Source of the DNA: Streptomyces ficellus
GTDB taxonomy: Bacteria > Actinomycetota > Actinomycetes > Streptomycetales > Streptomycetaceae
DNA length: 64,000 bases
Assembly: GCF_030406405.1 (NCBI RefSeq)
Contig: NZ_JAUEPL010000009.1
Coordinates: 79,300-143,299 of the forward strand
Reading direction: 5' to 3'
Shown: positions 43,915-53,332 of the stretch, piece after piece
Layout of the letters: every line of letters starts with the position of its first letter
Numbering within the stretch: the first letter of the stretch is position 1
Position numbers and translations under genes: made by a program
Notes under the pieces: model-generated
Told to the model about the DNA's origin: nothing
Database searches by the model: none
The model's input: the letters and a program-made list of their open reading frames with translations, nothing else

Positions 43915-46900
43915 GTGAGGCGAAGCACGAAAAGCGCCGCAGAGCAGCAGGCGCGGGGCAACTTCACCCCGCCCGCGCGCACAGCGGTGCCGCCTGCCGA
44001 TACGCCCGGAACAGCACCGGCCGCCTCCGGCGGCAGCTCCAGCAAGCTGGCGCCGCGCAACTGGCGCGTGGCCACGCGGCTGAACGCGATCCTCCTCATA
44101 CCCGTGCTCGTCGGGCTCGTCATGGGCGGCTTCCAGGTCAAGACGTCCATCGACACCTGGCAGGAGGCGCAGGACGCCGAGAAGACGGCGCGGATCGTGC
44201 GCGCCGCCTCCGAGTACGGCCAGGCCCTGCTCAACGAGCGCGACATCACCGCCGTGCCGCTGCTGACCGCCAAGAGCGACGAGGACCGCAAGGCCGACGA
44301 CGTCACCGAGGCGTACGCCAAGACCGACGCCGCCAAGAAGAAGTTCGACCTGGCCATCCAGGACATGCCCTCGGGGCAGGGCCTGGAGCGCCGTCTGGAC
44401 CTCTTCCGGGAAGCCGAGCCGGAACTCCAGGGTCTGCGCGAGACCGCCTACACCAAGGCCATGGACCCCACGAAGACCGAGGAGGGCTACGTCGCGGTCC
44501 AGCACTCCCTGATGGAGTTCGCCAACGAACTGGGCCTCGGCACCGGCAACATCACCAGCTACGGCCGCATGGTGTACGCCATCCAGCTCGCCCAGGCCGC
44601 CGAGTCCCTGCAGCGCTCCATCGGTCTGCACCTGCTGGTGCGCCCCAGCAAGGACGACGCGACGTTCGCCGCGCAGAGCAAGGCGTTCAACTCGTACGTC
44701 TACCTGGAGCAGATCGCCCTCGCCGAGTTCCAGTCCGGTGGCACGGAAGAGGACGTGGAGAACCTCACGGCGGTCATGAAGCGCCGGGCGGACGAGGGCG
44801 CCCGGCGGCTCAAGGCCGCGGGCATCAGCCTTCCGGCGGACGAGAGGGGCTCGGTCCTCGCTCCGATGGCCCAGGCGATCGGCAACGCCGAGGACGCCGA
44901 CGCGGTCAAGGAGCTTGCCTCCCAGGGCATCGTGCCCGAGATCTGGATGGGCGCCGCCACGTCCAAGTTCGACGGGTACGGCGAGGTGAGCACCGATCTC
45001 GTGAACAAGGCCGTGGACGAGGCCGCCGAGATCTCTTCCGACGCCAAGACCGACGCGATCGTCAACGGCGCCATCGTCGTGGTCGCCCTGCTCACCGCGT
45101 TCATCCTGGCCGGGATGATGGCCCGGCAGATGAGCACGTCGATGAGCCGGCTGCGCACCGCCGCCTTCAGCATCGCCGAGCAGCGCCTGCCGATGCTGGT
45201 CGACCAGCTCTCCCGTACCGACCCGGGCCGGGTGGACACCCGCGTACAGCCGATCCCGATCGACTCCCAGGACGAGATCGGCGAGGTCGCCCGCGCCTTC
45301 GACCAGGTGCACCGCGAGGCCGTCCGGCTCGCCGCCGAGCAGGCCCTGCTGCGGGGCAACGTCAACGCGATCTTCACCAACCTGTCGCAGCGCAACCAGT
45401 CGCTGATCGAGGGCCAGTTGACCCTGATCACCGAGCTGGAGAACAACGAGGCCGACCCGGACCAGCTGGAGAACCTCTTCAAGCTGGACCACCTGGCGAC
45501 CCGTATGCGCCGCAACGGCGAGAACCTCCTCATCCTCGCCGGCGAGGAGCCCGGCCGCCGCTGGAACCAGCCCGTTCCGCTGGTGGACGTGTTGCGTGCC
45601 GCCACCTCGGAGGTGGAGTCGTACGAGCGCATCGAGCTCACCGGCGTACCGGAGTCGGAGATTCACGGCCAGGCCGTGACCGACCTCGTGCACCTGCTGG
45701 CCGAGCTGCTGGAGAACGCCACGACGTTCTCCTCGCCGCAGACGAAGGTGCGGGTCACCGCGACCAGGCTGCCCGACGGCCGCGTCATGATCGAGATCCA
45801 CGACAAGGGCATCGGCCTGACCGCCGAGGACTTCGCCGACATCAACCACAAGCTGGCGAATCCGCCGACCGTGGACGCCGCGATCTCGCAGCGCATGGGC
45901 CTGTTCGTGGTCGGCCGCCTCGCCGACCGGCACGGCATCCGGGTCCAGTTGCGCCCCTCGGGCGAGCAGGCCGGTACGACCTCGCTGGTCATGCTTCCGG
46001 ACGCGATCACCCACGGTGGTGGTGGCGACCCGGCCATGGAGGACGACTTCACCGTCTCGCAGATCATCCCGGAGCAGCAGGCGTTCCAGGCCGCCCCGGT
46101 GCGCACGGCGGCGGAGCTGGGCTTCGACGACTCGCGGTACGAGCAGCAGCAGACCGGTGACACCACGCTGGACCCGGTGGGCCGCTCCCGGATGCGTGAG
46201 GAGCGCCGTGCCGCGCTCGGCGCGCAGCTCCAGGGCGCGGGCGGCACGGACCGGCCCATGTTCCGCGACGAGGTGGCTCAGGATCAGCCACAGGCGGCGT
46301 ACGAACAGCAGGGCCGGCAGGGCCAGTACGGCTACGAGCAGCCGCAGCCGCAGCAGGAGCAGTACGGGCAGCAGGAGCCGTACGGACAGTACGAGCAGTA
46401 CGAGCAGCCGTCCTCGTACACCCAGGACGGCGGCTACGAGCAGTACGGCGGTGGCGACTACGCGCCGGACCAGTACCCTGAAGCGTCCTATGCGGAAGCT
46501 GCTTTTCCGGACCGCGAGACTCAGCAGCCCCAGTACGACAGCCAGTTCGACGCCCAGTCCCACCAGGGCGAGTGGCCGGATCAGGGCACGTACGAGGGCG
46601 GTTACGAGTCCGGGTACGGAGCGGAATCGGAATCTGCCCAGGGCGCTCCCGCGAACGGCCGGGAACGCGTAGGCTTCTCCTCGGGCCCCACCCCGAGCAA
46701 CGGTCACGAGCTGACCGACGCCGGTCTGCCGCGCCGCGGCGGCGGCAGCGGTAACGGCAGTGGAAACGGCAGTGGCAGCCAGCAGCAGGCTCCGGCCCAG
46801 CAGCAGGTTCCGCAGCCGCTTCCGCAGCAGGAGCAGACGCAGCCGGTGCAGCAGGTCTCGCAGAGCAGCAGCGAGGACAATGGTTCCGACAGCTGGCGTT

Positions 46901-47184
46901 CGACCAACGACGAGCGCTGGCAGCGGGCCGAGAAGCTCCGCGAGCCGAAGGCCGGCGGGGTCACCCCGTCCGGACTGCCGCGGCGGGTTCCCAAGGCCAA
47001 TCTGGTCGAGGGCACGGCGGAGCAGACCCCGCAGGGCGGCCCACAGGTCTCCCGCGCCCCGGAGGACGTGCGTGGCAGGTTGAGCAACCTGCGGCGCGGT
47101 GTCCAGCAGGGACGCAACGCGGGGGGAACGGACACGAACGGATCGGGCCTCGGCCCGGGTAGTACCTACAACCAGGAGCGTTAG
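43915..47184 (+). CDS. cvnA2: CvnA2, conservon sensor kinase-like protein
   Basis: This is a 1089-residue paralogue of CvnA1. TM1 is about 56-75 (LNAILLIPVLVGLVMGGFQV), an extracytoplasmic helical sensor domain follows to about 382, then TM2 about 383-403, HAMP, FKLDHLATRMRRNGENLLIL, ELLENATTFSSP (about 597), HDKGIGLT and MGLFVVGRLADRHG. The tail from about 699 is Gln/Tyr/Gly-rich (YGQQEPYGQYEQYEQ). GTG 43915 begins VRRSTKSAAEQQ, the N-terminus I recall for the second conservon kinase. The tail differs from CvnA1 in composition and sequence, while both end in a conserved GLPRRVP and APxDVRGRL segment. Confidence 0.93.
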   Translation: MRRSTKSAAEQQARGNFTPPARTAVPPADTPGTAPAASGGSSSKLAPRNWRVATRLNAILLIPVLVGLVMGGFQVKTSIDTWQEAQDAEKTARIVRAASEYGQALLNERDITAVPLLTAKSDEDRKADDVTEAYAKTDAAKKKFDLAIQDMPSGQGLERRLDLFREAEPELQGLRETAYTKAMDPTKTEEGYVAVQHSLMEFANELGLGTGNITSYGRMVYAIQLAQAAESLQRSIGLHLLVRPSKDDATFAAQSKAFNSYVYLEQIALAEFQSGGTEEDVENLTAVMKRRADEGARRLKAAGISLPADERGSVLAPMAQAIGNAEDADAVKELASQGIVPEIWMGAATSKFDGYGEVSTDLVNKAVDEAAEISSDAKTDAIVNGAIVVVALLTAFILAGMMARQMSTSMSRLRTAAFSIAEQRLPMLVDQLSRTDPGRVDTRVQPIPIDSQDEIGEVARAFDQVHREAVRLAAEQALLRGNVNAIFTNLSQRNQSLIEGQLTLITELENNEADPDQLENLFKLDHLATRMRRNGENLLILAGEEPGRRWNQPVPLVDVLRAATSEVESYERIELTGVPESEIHGQAVTDLVHLLAELLENATTFSSPQTKVRVTATRLPDGRVMIEIHDKGIGLTAEDFADINHKLANPPTVDAAISQRMGLFVVGRLADRHGIRVQLRPSGEQAGTTSLVMLPDAITHGGGGDPAMEDDFTVSQIIPEQQAFQAAPVRTAAELGFDDSRYEQQQTGDTTLDPVGRSRMREERRAALGAQLQGAGGTDRPMFRDEVAQDQPQAAYEQQGRQGQYGYEQPQPQQEQYGQQEPYGQYEQYEQPSSYTQDGGYEQYGGGDYAPDQYPEASYAEAAFPDRETQQPQYDSQFDAQSHQGEWPDQGTYEGGYESGYGAESESAQGAPANGRERVGFSSGPTPSNGHELTDAGLPRRGGGSGNGSGNGSGSQQQAPAQQQVPQPLPQQEQTQPVQQVSQSSSEDNGSDSWRSTNDERWQRAEKLREPKAGGVTPSGLPRRVPKANLVEGTAEQTPQGGPQVSRAPEDVRGRLSNLRRGVQQGRNAGGTDTNGSGLGPGSTYNQER

Positions 47185-47194
47185 TGTGAGCCCG

Positions 47195-47608
47195 ATGAGC
47201 CAGGCGGCGCAGAATCTGAACTGGTTGATCACCAACTTCGTGGACAACACCCCTGGGGTGTCCCACACGGTGGTGGTCTCCGCCGACGGACTCCTGCTGG
47301 CGATGTCCGAGGGTTTCCCCCGTGACCGTGCGGACCAGCTCGCGGCCGTAGCCTCCGGATTGACGTCGCTGACCGCGGGGGCGTCCCGGATCTTCGAGGG
47401 CGGCGCGGTCAACCAGACCGTGGTGGAGATGGAGCGGGGCTTCCTGTTCATCATGTCCATCTCGGACGGTTCCTCGCTGGCCGTCCTCGCCCACCCCGAT
47501 GCCGACATCGGTCTCGTCGGCTATGAGATGGCTCTGCTGGTGGACCGTGCGGGCAGTGTCCTCACTCCGGACCTCCGCGCCGAACTCCAGGGAAGTCTTC
47601 TCAACTAA
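47195..47608 (+). CDS. cvnB2: CvnB2, roadblock/LC7 protein
   Basis: This 137-residue protein is close to CvnB1: MSQAAQNLNWLITNFVDNTP, EGFPRDRADQLAAVASGLTS, IGLVGYEMALLVDRAGSVLT. As in cvnB1, an SD in the end of cvnA (AGGAG) is better spaced for an upstream start, GTG 47186, which would add 3 residues. Confidence 0.95.
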   Translation: MSQAAQNLNWLITNFVDNTPGVSHTVVVSADGLLLAMSEGFPRDRADQLAAVASGLTSLTAGASRIFEGGAVNQTVVEMERGFLFIMSISDGSSLAVLAHPDADIGLVGYEMALLVDRAGSVLTPDLRAELQGSLLN

Positions 47609-47704
47609 CAGACAGACCGTGCGTTTCTCGCCACCGCACCATAGGGTGCGGTGGCGCGGCTCCACAGGGACATGGAACCGGTGAACGGCAGTCGAGGAGG
47701 AAAC

Positions 47705-48277
47705 GTGGCAACACCCCCAGGCGGACACCACCCATATGACGGTGCTCATCAGTCGCCGGGTGACAACGCCCAGAACCGCTTCAACTTTCCTTCCGCACCG
47801 AGCGGTCAGGGCGGCGCGCAGCAGCCCTACCAGCAGCCGCAGCCAGGTCCCTCGTACGTCCAGCCGCAGGCGCCGCGCACCCAGCCGGCGCAGCAGCGAC
47901 GACGTGCCCCGGAGCCGACGCCCACGTCGGGCAACCACAACCCTCTGGTCCGTCCGTACGCCATGACCGGTGGCCGGACCAGGCCGCGGTACCAGCTCGC
48001 CATCGAGGCGCTGGTGTCCACCACGGCCGATCCGTCCAGGCTGCAAGGGCAGTTGCCCGAGCACCAGCGGATCTGCCGGCTGTGCTTCGAGATCAAGTCG
48101 GTCGCTGAGATCTCGGCACTCCTCTCCATCCCCCTCGGCGTTGCCCGGATCCTCGTCGCCGACCTGGCGGAGGCCGGACTTGTCGCCATCCACCAGCCCG
48201 GCGGCGACGAGTCCGCCGGCGGCCAGCCAGACGTGACACTGCTCGAAAGGGTGCTCAGTGGACTTCGCAAGCTCTAG
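47705..48277 (+). CDS. cvnC2: CvnC2, DUF742 protein with extended N-terminus
   Basis: This 190-residue protein starts VATPPGGHHPYDGAHQSPGD at GTG 47705 with SD GGAGG. About 80 Gln/Pro/Gly-rich residues precede the DUF742 core (PLVRPYAMTGGRTRPRYQLA, QLPEHQRICRLCFEIKSVAE). It is some 55 residues longer at the N-terminus than CvnC1. It overlaps cvnD2 by 20 bases. Confidence 0.94.
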   Translation: MATPPGGHHPYDGAHQSPGDNAQNRFNFPSAPSGQGGAQQPYQQPQPGPSYVQPQAPRTQPAQQRRRAPEPTPTSGNHNPLVRPYAMTGGRTRPRYQLAIEALVSTTADPSRLQGQLPEHQRICRLCFEIKSVAEISALLSIPLGVARILVADLAEAGLVAIHQPGGDESAGGQPDVTLLERVLSGLRKL

Positions 48278-48839
48278 CGGCGGTGCGGCCCGTTCAACCA
48301 CCAGCGCGAAGATCGTGGTGGCGGGCGGATTCGGCGTGGGCAAGACCACGTTCGTCGGCGCCGTCTCGGAGATCAACCCGCTGCGTACCGAAGCCGTCAT
48401 GACCTCTGCCTCCGCGGGCATCGACGACCTCACCCACACCGGCGACAAGACCACCACCACGGTCGCCATGGACTTCGGCCGCATCACCCTCGACCAGGAC
48501 CTCATCCTGTACCTGTTCGGCACCCCCGGACAGGACCGCTTCTGGTTCATGTGGGACGACCTCGTACGCGGCGCCATCGGCGCCGTCGTCCTGGTCGACA
48601 CCCGCCGCCTCGCCGACTGCTTCCCCGCCGTCGACTACTTCGAAAACAGCGGCCTGCCCTTCGTCATCGCCCTCAACGGCTTCGACGGACACCAGCCCTA
48701 CACCCCCGACGAAGTCCGCGAGGCCCTCCAGATCGGGCCCGACACCCCCATCATCACCACCGACGCCCGCCACCGCGCCGACGCCAAGAGCGCCCTCATC
48801 ACCCTCGTCGAACACGCCCTCATGGCCCGCCTGCGGTAG
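48258..48839 (+). CDS. cvnD2: CvnD2, Ras-like GTPase
   Basis: This 193-residue protein is identical to CvnD1 except for a 3-residue gap near residue 10 and the C-terminal RLR versus RLK. GTP-binding motifs are as in CvnD1. The near-identity at silent positions indicates recent gene conversion or duplication of this segment. Confidence 0.96.
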   Translation: MDFASSSGGAARSTTSAKIVVAGGFGVGKTTFVGAVSEINPLRTEAVMTSASAGIDDLTHTGDKTTTTVAMDFGRITLDQDLILYLFGTPGQDRFWFMWDDLVRGAIGAVVLVDTRRLADCFPAVDYFENSGLPFVIALNGFDGHQPYTPDEVREALQIGPDTPIITTDARHRADAKSALITLVEHALMARLR

Positions 48840-48848
48840 GTCTCCGGC

Positions 48849-48884
48849 AAAAGGCCCGCACACCTGACGGTGTGCGGGCCTTTT
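48849..48884 (+). terminator. Terminator of the second conservon
   Basis: AAAAGGCCCGCACACC-TGAC-GGTGTGCGGGCCTTTT is a perfect 16-bp stem with a T-tract, 10 bases after the cvnD2 stop. Confidence 0.93.
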
Positions 48885-48951
48885 CCATGCCGTGGTCGCG
48901 GTGGCGGTCCCCAGCACTCACGGCGCGCGGCGCGACAAGCCGGGGTACGCG

Positions 48952-48987
48952 GAAGGGCCCCGTGCTCCTGGGGAGTCGGGGCCCTTT
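48952..48987 (-). terminator. accBE terminator
   Basis: AAGGGCCCCG pairs with CGGGGCCCTT across a 14-base loop, 13 bases beyond the accE stop. Confidence 0.75.
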
Positions 48988-48999
48988 CGTGAGGGGACG

Positions 49000-49194
49000 T
49001 CAGCCCTGCCAGCTGTGGGGGGCGCGGAAGCCGGGGGTGCGCTCCAGGCGGCGCCAGCCGGCGGTGGAGCGGCCGCGGCGGGGCTCGGCGGCGGGCCGGG
49101 CGTTGGCGCGGGCGAGGAGGACGGCGGTGATGGCGGCCAGTTCCTCGGGGTCGGCGTGGCCCTTTTCGACGCGGAGCAGGTTGGTGTCGGTCAC
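49000..49194 (-). CDS. accE: Acyl-CoA carboxylase epsilon subunit
   Basis: This 64-residue protein begins MTDTNLLRVEKGHADPEELA, then AITAVLLARANARPA, and ends GFRAPHSWQG. This small subunit stimulates the biotin-dependent acyl-CoA carboxylase of actinomycetes. It starts 12 bases after the accB stop. Confidence 0.93.
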   Translation of the reverse strand: MTDTNLLRVEKGHADPEELAAITAVLLARANARPAAEPRRGRSTAGWRRLERTPGFRAPHSWQG

Positions 49195-49206
49195 GTGGGG
49201 CTCCTG

Positions 49207-50790
49207 TTACTGGGGCGGGTTGCCGTGCTTGCGGGACGGCAGGTCGGCGTGCTTGGTGCGGAGCATCGCGAGGGAGGCGATGAGGACCTCGCGGGTCTCG
49301 GCGGGGTCGATGACGTCATCGACCAGGCCGCGCTCGGCGGCGTAGTACGGGTGCATCAGCTCGGCCTTGTACTCCTTGACCATGCGCGCCCGCATGGCCT
49401 CCGGGTCCTCGGCGTCGGCGATCTGGCGGCGGAAGATGACGTTGGCGGCGCCCTCGGCGCCCATCACGGCGATCTCGTTCGTCGGCCAGGCGTAGGTCAG
49501 GTCGGCGCCGATGGACTGGGAGTCCATGACGATGTACGCGCCGCCGTACGCCTTGCGCAGGATCAGCGAGATCCGGGGGACCGTCGCGTTGCAGTACGCG
49601 TACAGCAGCTTCGCGCCGTGGCGGATGATGCCGCCGTGCTCCTGGTCGACGCCCGGCAGGAAGCCGGGCACGTCCAGCAGCGTCACGATGGGGATGTTGA
49701 AAGCATCGCACATCTGGACGAAGCGCGCGGCCTTCTCGGACGCCTCGATGTCCAGCACACCCGCCAGCGTCTGCGGCTGGTTGGCGACGATGCCGACGAC
49801 CTGGCCGTCGAGCCGCGCCAGCGCGCAGATGATGTTGCGGGCCCAGCGCTCGTGGACCTCCAGGTAGTCGCCGTCGTCGACGAGCTCCTCGATGACCTTG
49901 GCCATGTCGTACGGGCGGTTGCCGTCCGCCGGAACCAGGTCCAGCAGGACGTCGGAGCGGCGGTCGGCCGGGTCCTCGCTGGGGTGGGCGGGCGGGTTCT
50001 CCCGGTTGTTGGAGGGCAGCATCGACAGGAGGTAGCGCACCTCCGCGATGCAGGTCTCCTCGTCGTCGTACGCGAAGTGCGCCACGCCGCTAATCTCGGC
50101 GTGCACATCCGCGCCGCCCAGGCCGTTCTGGCTGATCTCCTCACCCGTGACCGCCTTGACGACGTCCGGGCCGGTGATGAACATCTGCGAGGTCTCACGG
50201 ACCATGAACACGAAGTCGGTCAGCGCCGGGGAGTAGGCCGCGCCGCCCGCGCACGGGCCGAGCATCACGCTGATCTGCGGGATGACACCCGAGGCGCGCG
50301 TGTTGCGCTGGAAGATGCCGCCGTAGCCGGCGAGCGCGCTGACGCCCTCCTGGATACGGGCGCCCGCGCCGTCGTTGAGCGACACCAGCGGCGCACCGGC
50401 CGCGATGGCCATGTCCATGATCTTGTGGATCTTGGTGGCGTGGGCCTCGCCCAGCGCGCCGCCGAAGATCCGGAAGTCGTGCGCGTAGAGGAAGACCGTG
50501 CGGCCCTCGACCGTGCCCCAGCCGGTGATGACACCGTCGGTGTACGGCTTCTTGTTCTCCAGGCCGAAGCCGGTCGCCCGGTGCCGCCGCAGCTGCTCCA
50601 CCTCGTGGAAGGAGCCCGGGTCGAGCAGCAGCTCGATGCGCTCCCGGGCCGTCAGCTTGCCCTTGGCGTGCTGCGCCTCGGTCGCTCGGTCACTCGGGCC
50701 GCGCAGGGCCTCCTCGCGCAGGGCGTGCAGCTCGGCCACACGCCCACGGGCGTCGGTCGGCTCGCCCTGGGTTTCGTCCACAACGGTCAT
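49207..50790 (-). CDS. accB: Acyl-CoA carboxylase beta (carboxyltransferase) subunit
   Basis: AccB transfers CO2 from carboxybiotin to acetyl-, propionyl- or butyryl-CoA, supplying malonyl- and methylmalonyl-CoA for fatty acids and polyketides. The 527-residue protein has RERIELLLDPGSFHEVEQLR, SLNDGAGARIQEGVSALAGY, LGPCAGGAAYSPALTDF (first oxyanion loop), DVPGFLPGVDQEHGGIIRHG and LRKAYGGAYIVMDSQSIGAD (second loop). Its alpha subunit is not in the window. It forms an operon with accE. Confidence 0.96.
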   Translation of the reverse strand: MTVVDETQGEPTDARGRVAELHALREEALRGPSDRATEAQHAKGKLTARERIELLLDPGSFHEVEQLRRHRATGFGLENKKPYTDGVITGWGTVEGRTVFLYAHDFRIFGGALGEAHATKIHKIMDMAIAAGAPLVSLNDGAGARIQEGVSALAGYGGIFQRNTRASGVIPQISVMLGPCAGGAAYSPALTDFVFMVRETSQMFITGPDVVKAVTGEEISQNGLGGADVHAEISGVAHFAYDDEETCIAEVRYLLSMLPSNNRENPPAHPSEDPADRRSDVLLDLVPADGNRPYDMAKVIEELVDDGDYLEVHERWARNIICALARLDGQVVGIVANQPQTLAGVLDIEASEKAARFVQMCDAFNIPIVTLLDVPGFLPGVDQEHGGIIRHGAKLLYAYCNATVPRISLILRKAYGGAYIVMDSQSIGADLTYAWPTNEIAVMGAEGAANVIFRRQIADAEDPEAMRARMVKEYKAELMHPYYAAERGLVDDVIDPAETREVLIASLAMLRTKHADLPSRKHGNPPQ

Positions 50791-50944
50791 GCATCGACCC
50801 TACGGAGCCGACCAAGGAAATCCCGCCGTTGACTCTGCACAGTCTCGCGCCGTATCTGCTGTGAGCCCTGGACAGAACTGTGTCGCGGTGCAGGCGAAGT
50901 GCCAGCCGGGGGCCCCTAGGATTTGTTGGGTTACGACAACGCCC

Positions 50945-53287
50945 TCAGAGGCTCACCGTGCAGCGGTGGCCCGCGCCCGCCGTGCCCGGCGCGATGCGCA
51001 GCCTCAGCGTACGGCCGGTGGCGAGGACCTCGACGGACGGGTCGTGGGCGAGGACGTGGCGGGCCGGGTGGTGCCAGGTGACCTCCAGGGGCTGCCCGGT
51101 GCGCGGCGGCTCGCTGACGCAGAGCGTCACCGTACGGCCTTGCCTGCGTACGAGCACGCTCGCCGGCGCGCTCGTGGTGAGCGGCCCCGCCGTACCGGGC
51201 TGCCAGAAGTTCGCGGCGGTCAGGCCGAGCGAGGGGACGGCGACGGCTTGGCGGGCGGCGCTGTTGTCGAGGATCTCCAGCCGGCCGGGGTCGTACGCGC
51301 GGGCGGCGACGGTCCGGCGCGAGGCGCCCGGCATCACCAGGTAGGCGTAGGACGCGTTCACCGGATCGGAGCCGTGGTCGAGCCAGAGGGTCTGGTAGCG
51401 GCGTGTACGGCGTTCGGTGGTGGACGTGGTGTTGATGTCGCGCCAGGCGCCGGTGCGGTCCTCCCGCAGGGTGCGCAGCGCCGTCCCCGTGCCGCCCAGC
51501 AGCACCCAGCCGCCGTGGCCTTCGAGGTGCGCCCAGCGCGCGCCGGGTCCGGTGGTGAGCCGCCGCGTGCCCGCCTCCCCCAGGTTCCGGTTGTCGACGA
51601 CCGTCTCGACGGGCACCCCGTCGGAGCAGGTGATGCCCGCGCCCAGGCAGATCACCGCGTCGTCCGCGCAGAACCAGGACTTGCGGGCCTCCAGGGTGGA
51701 GCCGAGGCCCCGCAGATGCTGCCCGATGGCGGCGAACTCACCGTCCGTCACTCCCCCGACCCAGCGCACGTCCGGCTTGGGCACACCCCATTCGCCGCCG
51801 GCCCGGTCCGGCAGCCGCTTCGTGGACACGGTGGTGCCGGGCAGCCGGTAGAAGTCGACGGTCGGCCAGAACCAGTCGGTGTACTGGTCGTCCGTGCCGG
51901 GGGCCCACCAGTAGAGCATTCCGGCCCCGGTGTGCCAGCCGCGCGGGTTCTCGCCGTTGCCGCACTCGTAGTAGGAGATCCGGTTCGAGGCCATGGAGAT
52001 GTTGGCGGCCCAGCCGGGGCGCCGGTGCACGGCCCGGTCCATGGACGCGAACAGCTTGTGCGCGACCGGTTCGGGCGCGGCCGGGACGGGTGAGGCGGCG
52101 ACCGCGTGCAGCCGGGCGAGGTCCGCGACGCCGAACTGGGCGGCGGTGAGGACCGGGGTGACCGTGTCGCGCTCGATCCAGCCCTTCACGCGCGCGTGCC
52201 ACCGGTCGCGCTCCTCGGCCGAGGCGCCGCCCGCGAGGAGGGCGATGGCGGCGATGATGCCCTGGCCGTGGACGTGGTCGCTGCGCATGGTGCCGCGCGG
52301 GTCGTTGCGCAGGATGCCCCGGCTGATGGCCCGGCCGTTGACGCTGTCCATCATCAGGCCGTTGTAGAGCAGTGGCGCGTACGCGTGCTCGACGCTGTCG
52401 AGGACGATCTGCCGGTGGGGGTCGGTGACCGCCCACGGGGAACCGGCGAGCAGGGCGAACAGCCGTCCGAGGCCGTCGAGCACGACCTGTCCGTACGTAC
52501 CGGAGTAGGCCACCCAGGTGTGCTGGACGAACGACCCGTCGGCGTAGAGCCCGTCGCCGGAGGTGACGTACGGGAAGACCGGCGAGAGCGCGTCGCGGGC
52601 GAGGGCGAGCTTGGCGGGGCTGCGGCCGAGCACCCCGCGCAGTGCGACGGACCGGCACAGGTCGACGCGGTTGGCGCCGGTCGACGTACCGCTGTAGTCA
52701 CGGAGCATCGCGTCGGGGATGAAGTGGTCGACGGCGGCGCACGCGGCCTCGATACGGGCGGGGCCCGCCTCCTCGTACAGCGTGGCGGTGATGTCCATCA
52801 GGAGGCGGGGGCTGCCGATCTGCCACTCCCACCAGTTGCCGTAGCGGGTGGTGGACGCGTTGTAGACGCGGGCGGAGAGGTGGTCCAGGCCGCGCAGGAT
52901 GTCGGCGAGGAGGGCGGCGTCGCCGGTGTGGCCGGTGCCCCGCTGGGCGTACGCCTGGGTCATGGTCCACAGGCGGTGGTAGCTGTGGGTGATCCCGGAG
53001 GGCGGGGTGAAGGCGTGGCCGGGCCACAGGGAGGCGTCGGTGGGGGCCATGGAGGTGCGGAAGCGGGCGGCGAGGTCGCCCGTCTCGGCGAGGCGGGAGG
53101 CGTACGGTTCGGCGGCCGGGTCGTAGCCGGTGCCCAGCTGGAGGCCGAGCCAGCGGAGCCGTAGCGTCTCGAAGTCGTCGGAGGCGGCTGATGCGTGAGC
53201 GGGCAGGGCGAGTCCCAGGGCTGCGGTGGAGGTGGCGGCGAGGAAGCGGCGGCGGGACCAGCGGGGCGCGTTCGGTGGCACTGTCAC
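50945..53287 (-). CDS. Secreted polysaccharide lyase family 8 (first copy)
   Basis: PL8 enzymes cleave hyaluronan, chondroitin or xanthan by beta-elimination. The 780-residue precursor has a Tat signal (WSRRRFLAATSTAALGLALP). An alpha/alpha barrel (about 35-390) contains the aromatic patch NWWEWQIG and the catalytic residues Asn206 (TGANRVDLC), His256 (SFVQHTWVAY) and Tyr265; the 50 and 9 residue spacings equal those of the pneumococcal hyaluronate lyase as I remember it. Beta-sandwich domains follow. GTG 53287 has SD GGGAGG. The substrate is unresolved. Confidence 0.9.
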   Translation of the reverse strand: MTVPPNAPRWSRRRFLAATSTAALGLALPAHASAASDDFETLRLRWLGLQLGTGYDPAAEPYASRLAETGDLAARFRTSMAPTDASLWPGHAFTPPSGITHSYHRLWTMTQAYAQRGTGHTGDAALLADILRGLDHLSARVYNASTTRYGNWWEWQIGSPRLLMDITATLYEEAGPARIEAACAAVDHFIPDAMLRDYSGTSTGANRVDLCRSVALRGVLGRSPAKLALARDALSPVFPYVTSGDGLYADGSFVQHTWVAYSGTYGQVVLDGLGRLFALLAGSPWAVTDPHRQIVLDSVEHAYAPLLYNGLMMDSVNGRAISRGILRNDPRGTMRSDHVHGQGIIAAIALLAGGASAEERDRWHARVKGWIERDTVTPVLTAAQFGVADLARLHAVAASPVPAAPEPVAHKLFASMDRAVHRRPGWAANISMASNRISYYECGNGENPRGWHTGAGMLYWWAPGTDDQYTDWFWPTVDFYRLPGTTVSTKRLPDRAGGEWGVPKPDVRWVGGVTDGEFAAIGQHLRGLGSTLEARKSWFCADDAVICLGAGITCSDGVPVETVVDNRNLGEAGTRRLTTGPGARWAHLEGHGGWVLLGGTGTALRTLREDRTGAWRDINTTSTTERRTRRYQTLWLDHGSDPVNASYAYLVMPGASRRTVAARAYDPGRLEILDNSAARQAVAVPSLGLTAANFWQPGTAGPLTTSAPASVLVRRQGRTVTLCVSEPPRTGQPLEVTWHHPARHVLAHDPSVEVLATGRTLRLRIAPGTAGAGHRCTVSL

Positions 53288-53332
53288 GGAAACCTCCCGG
53301 AGGGGGATCGCAGTGGGCATGACACGCGCGGG

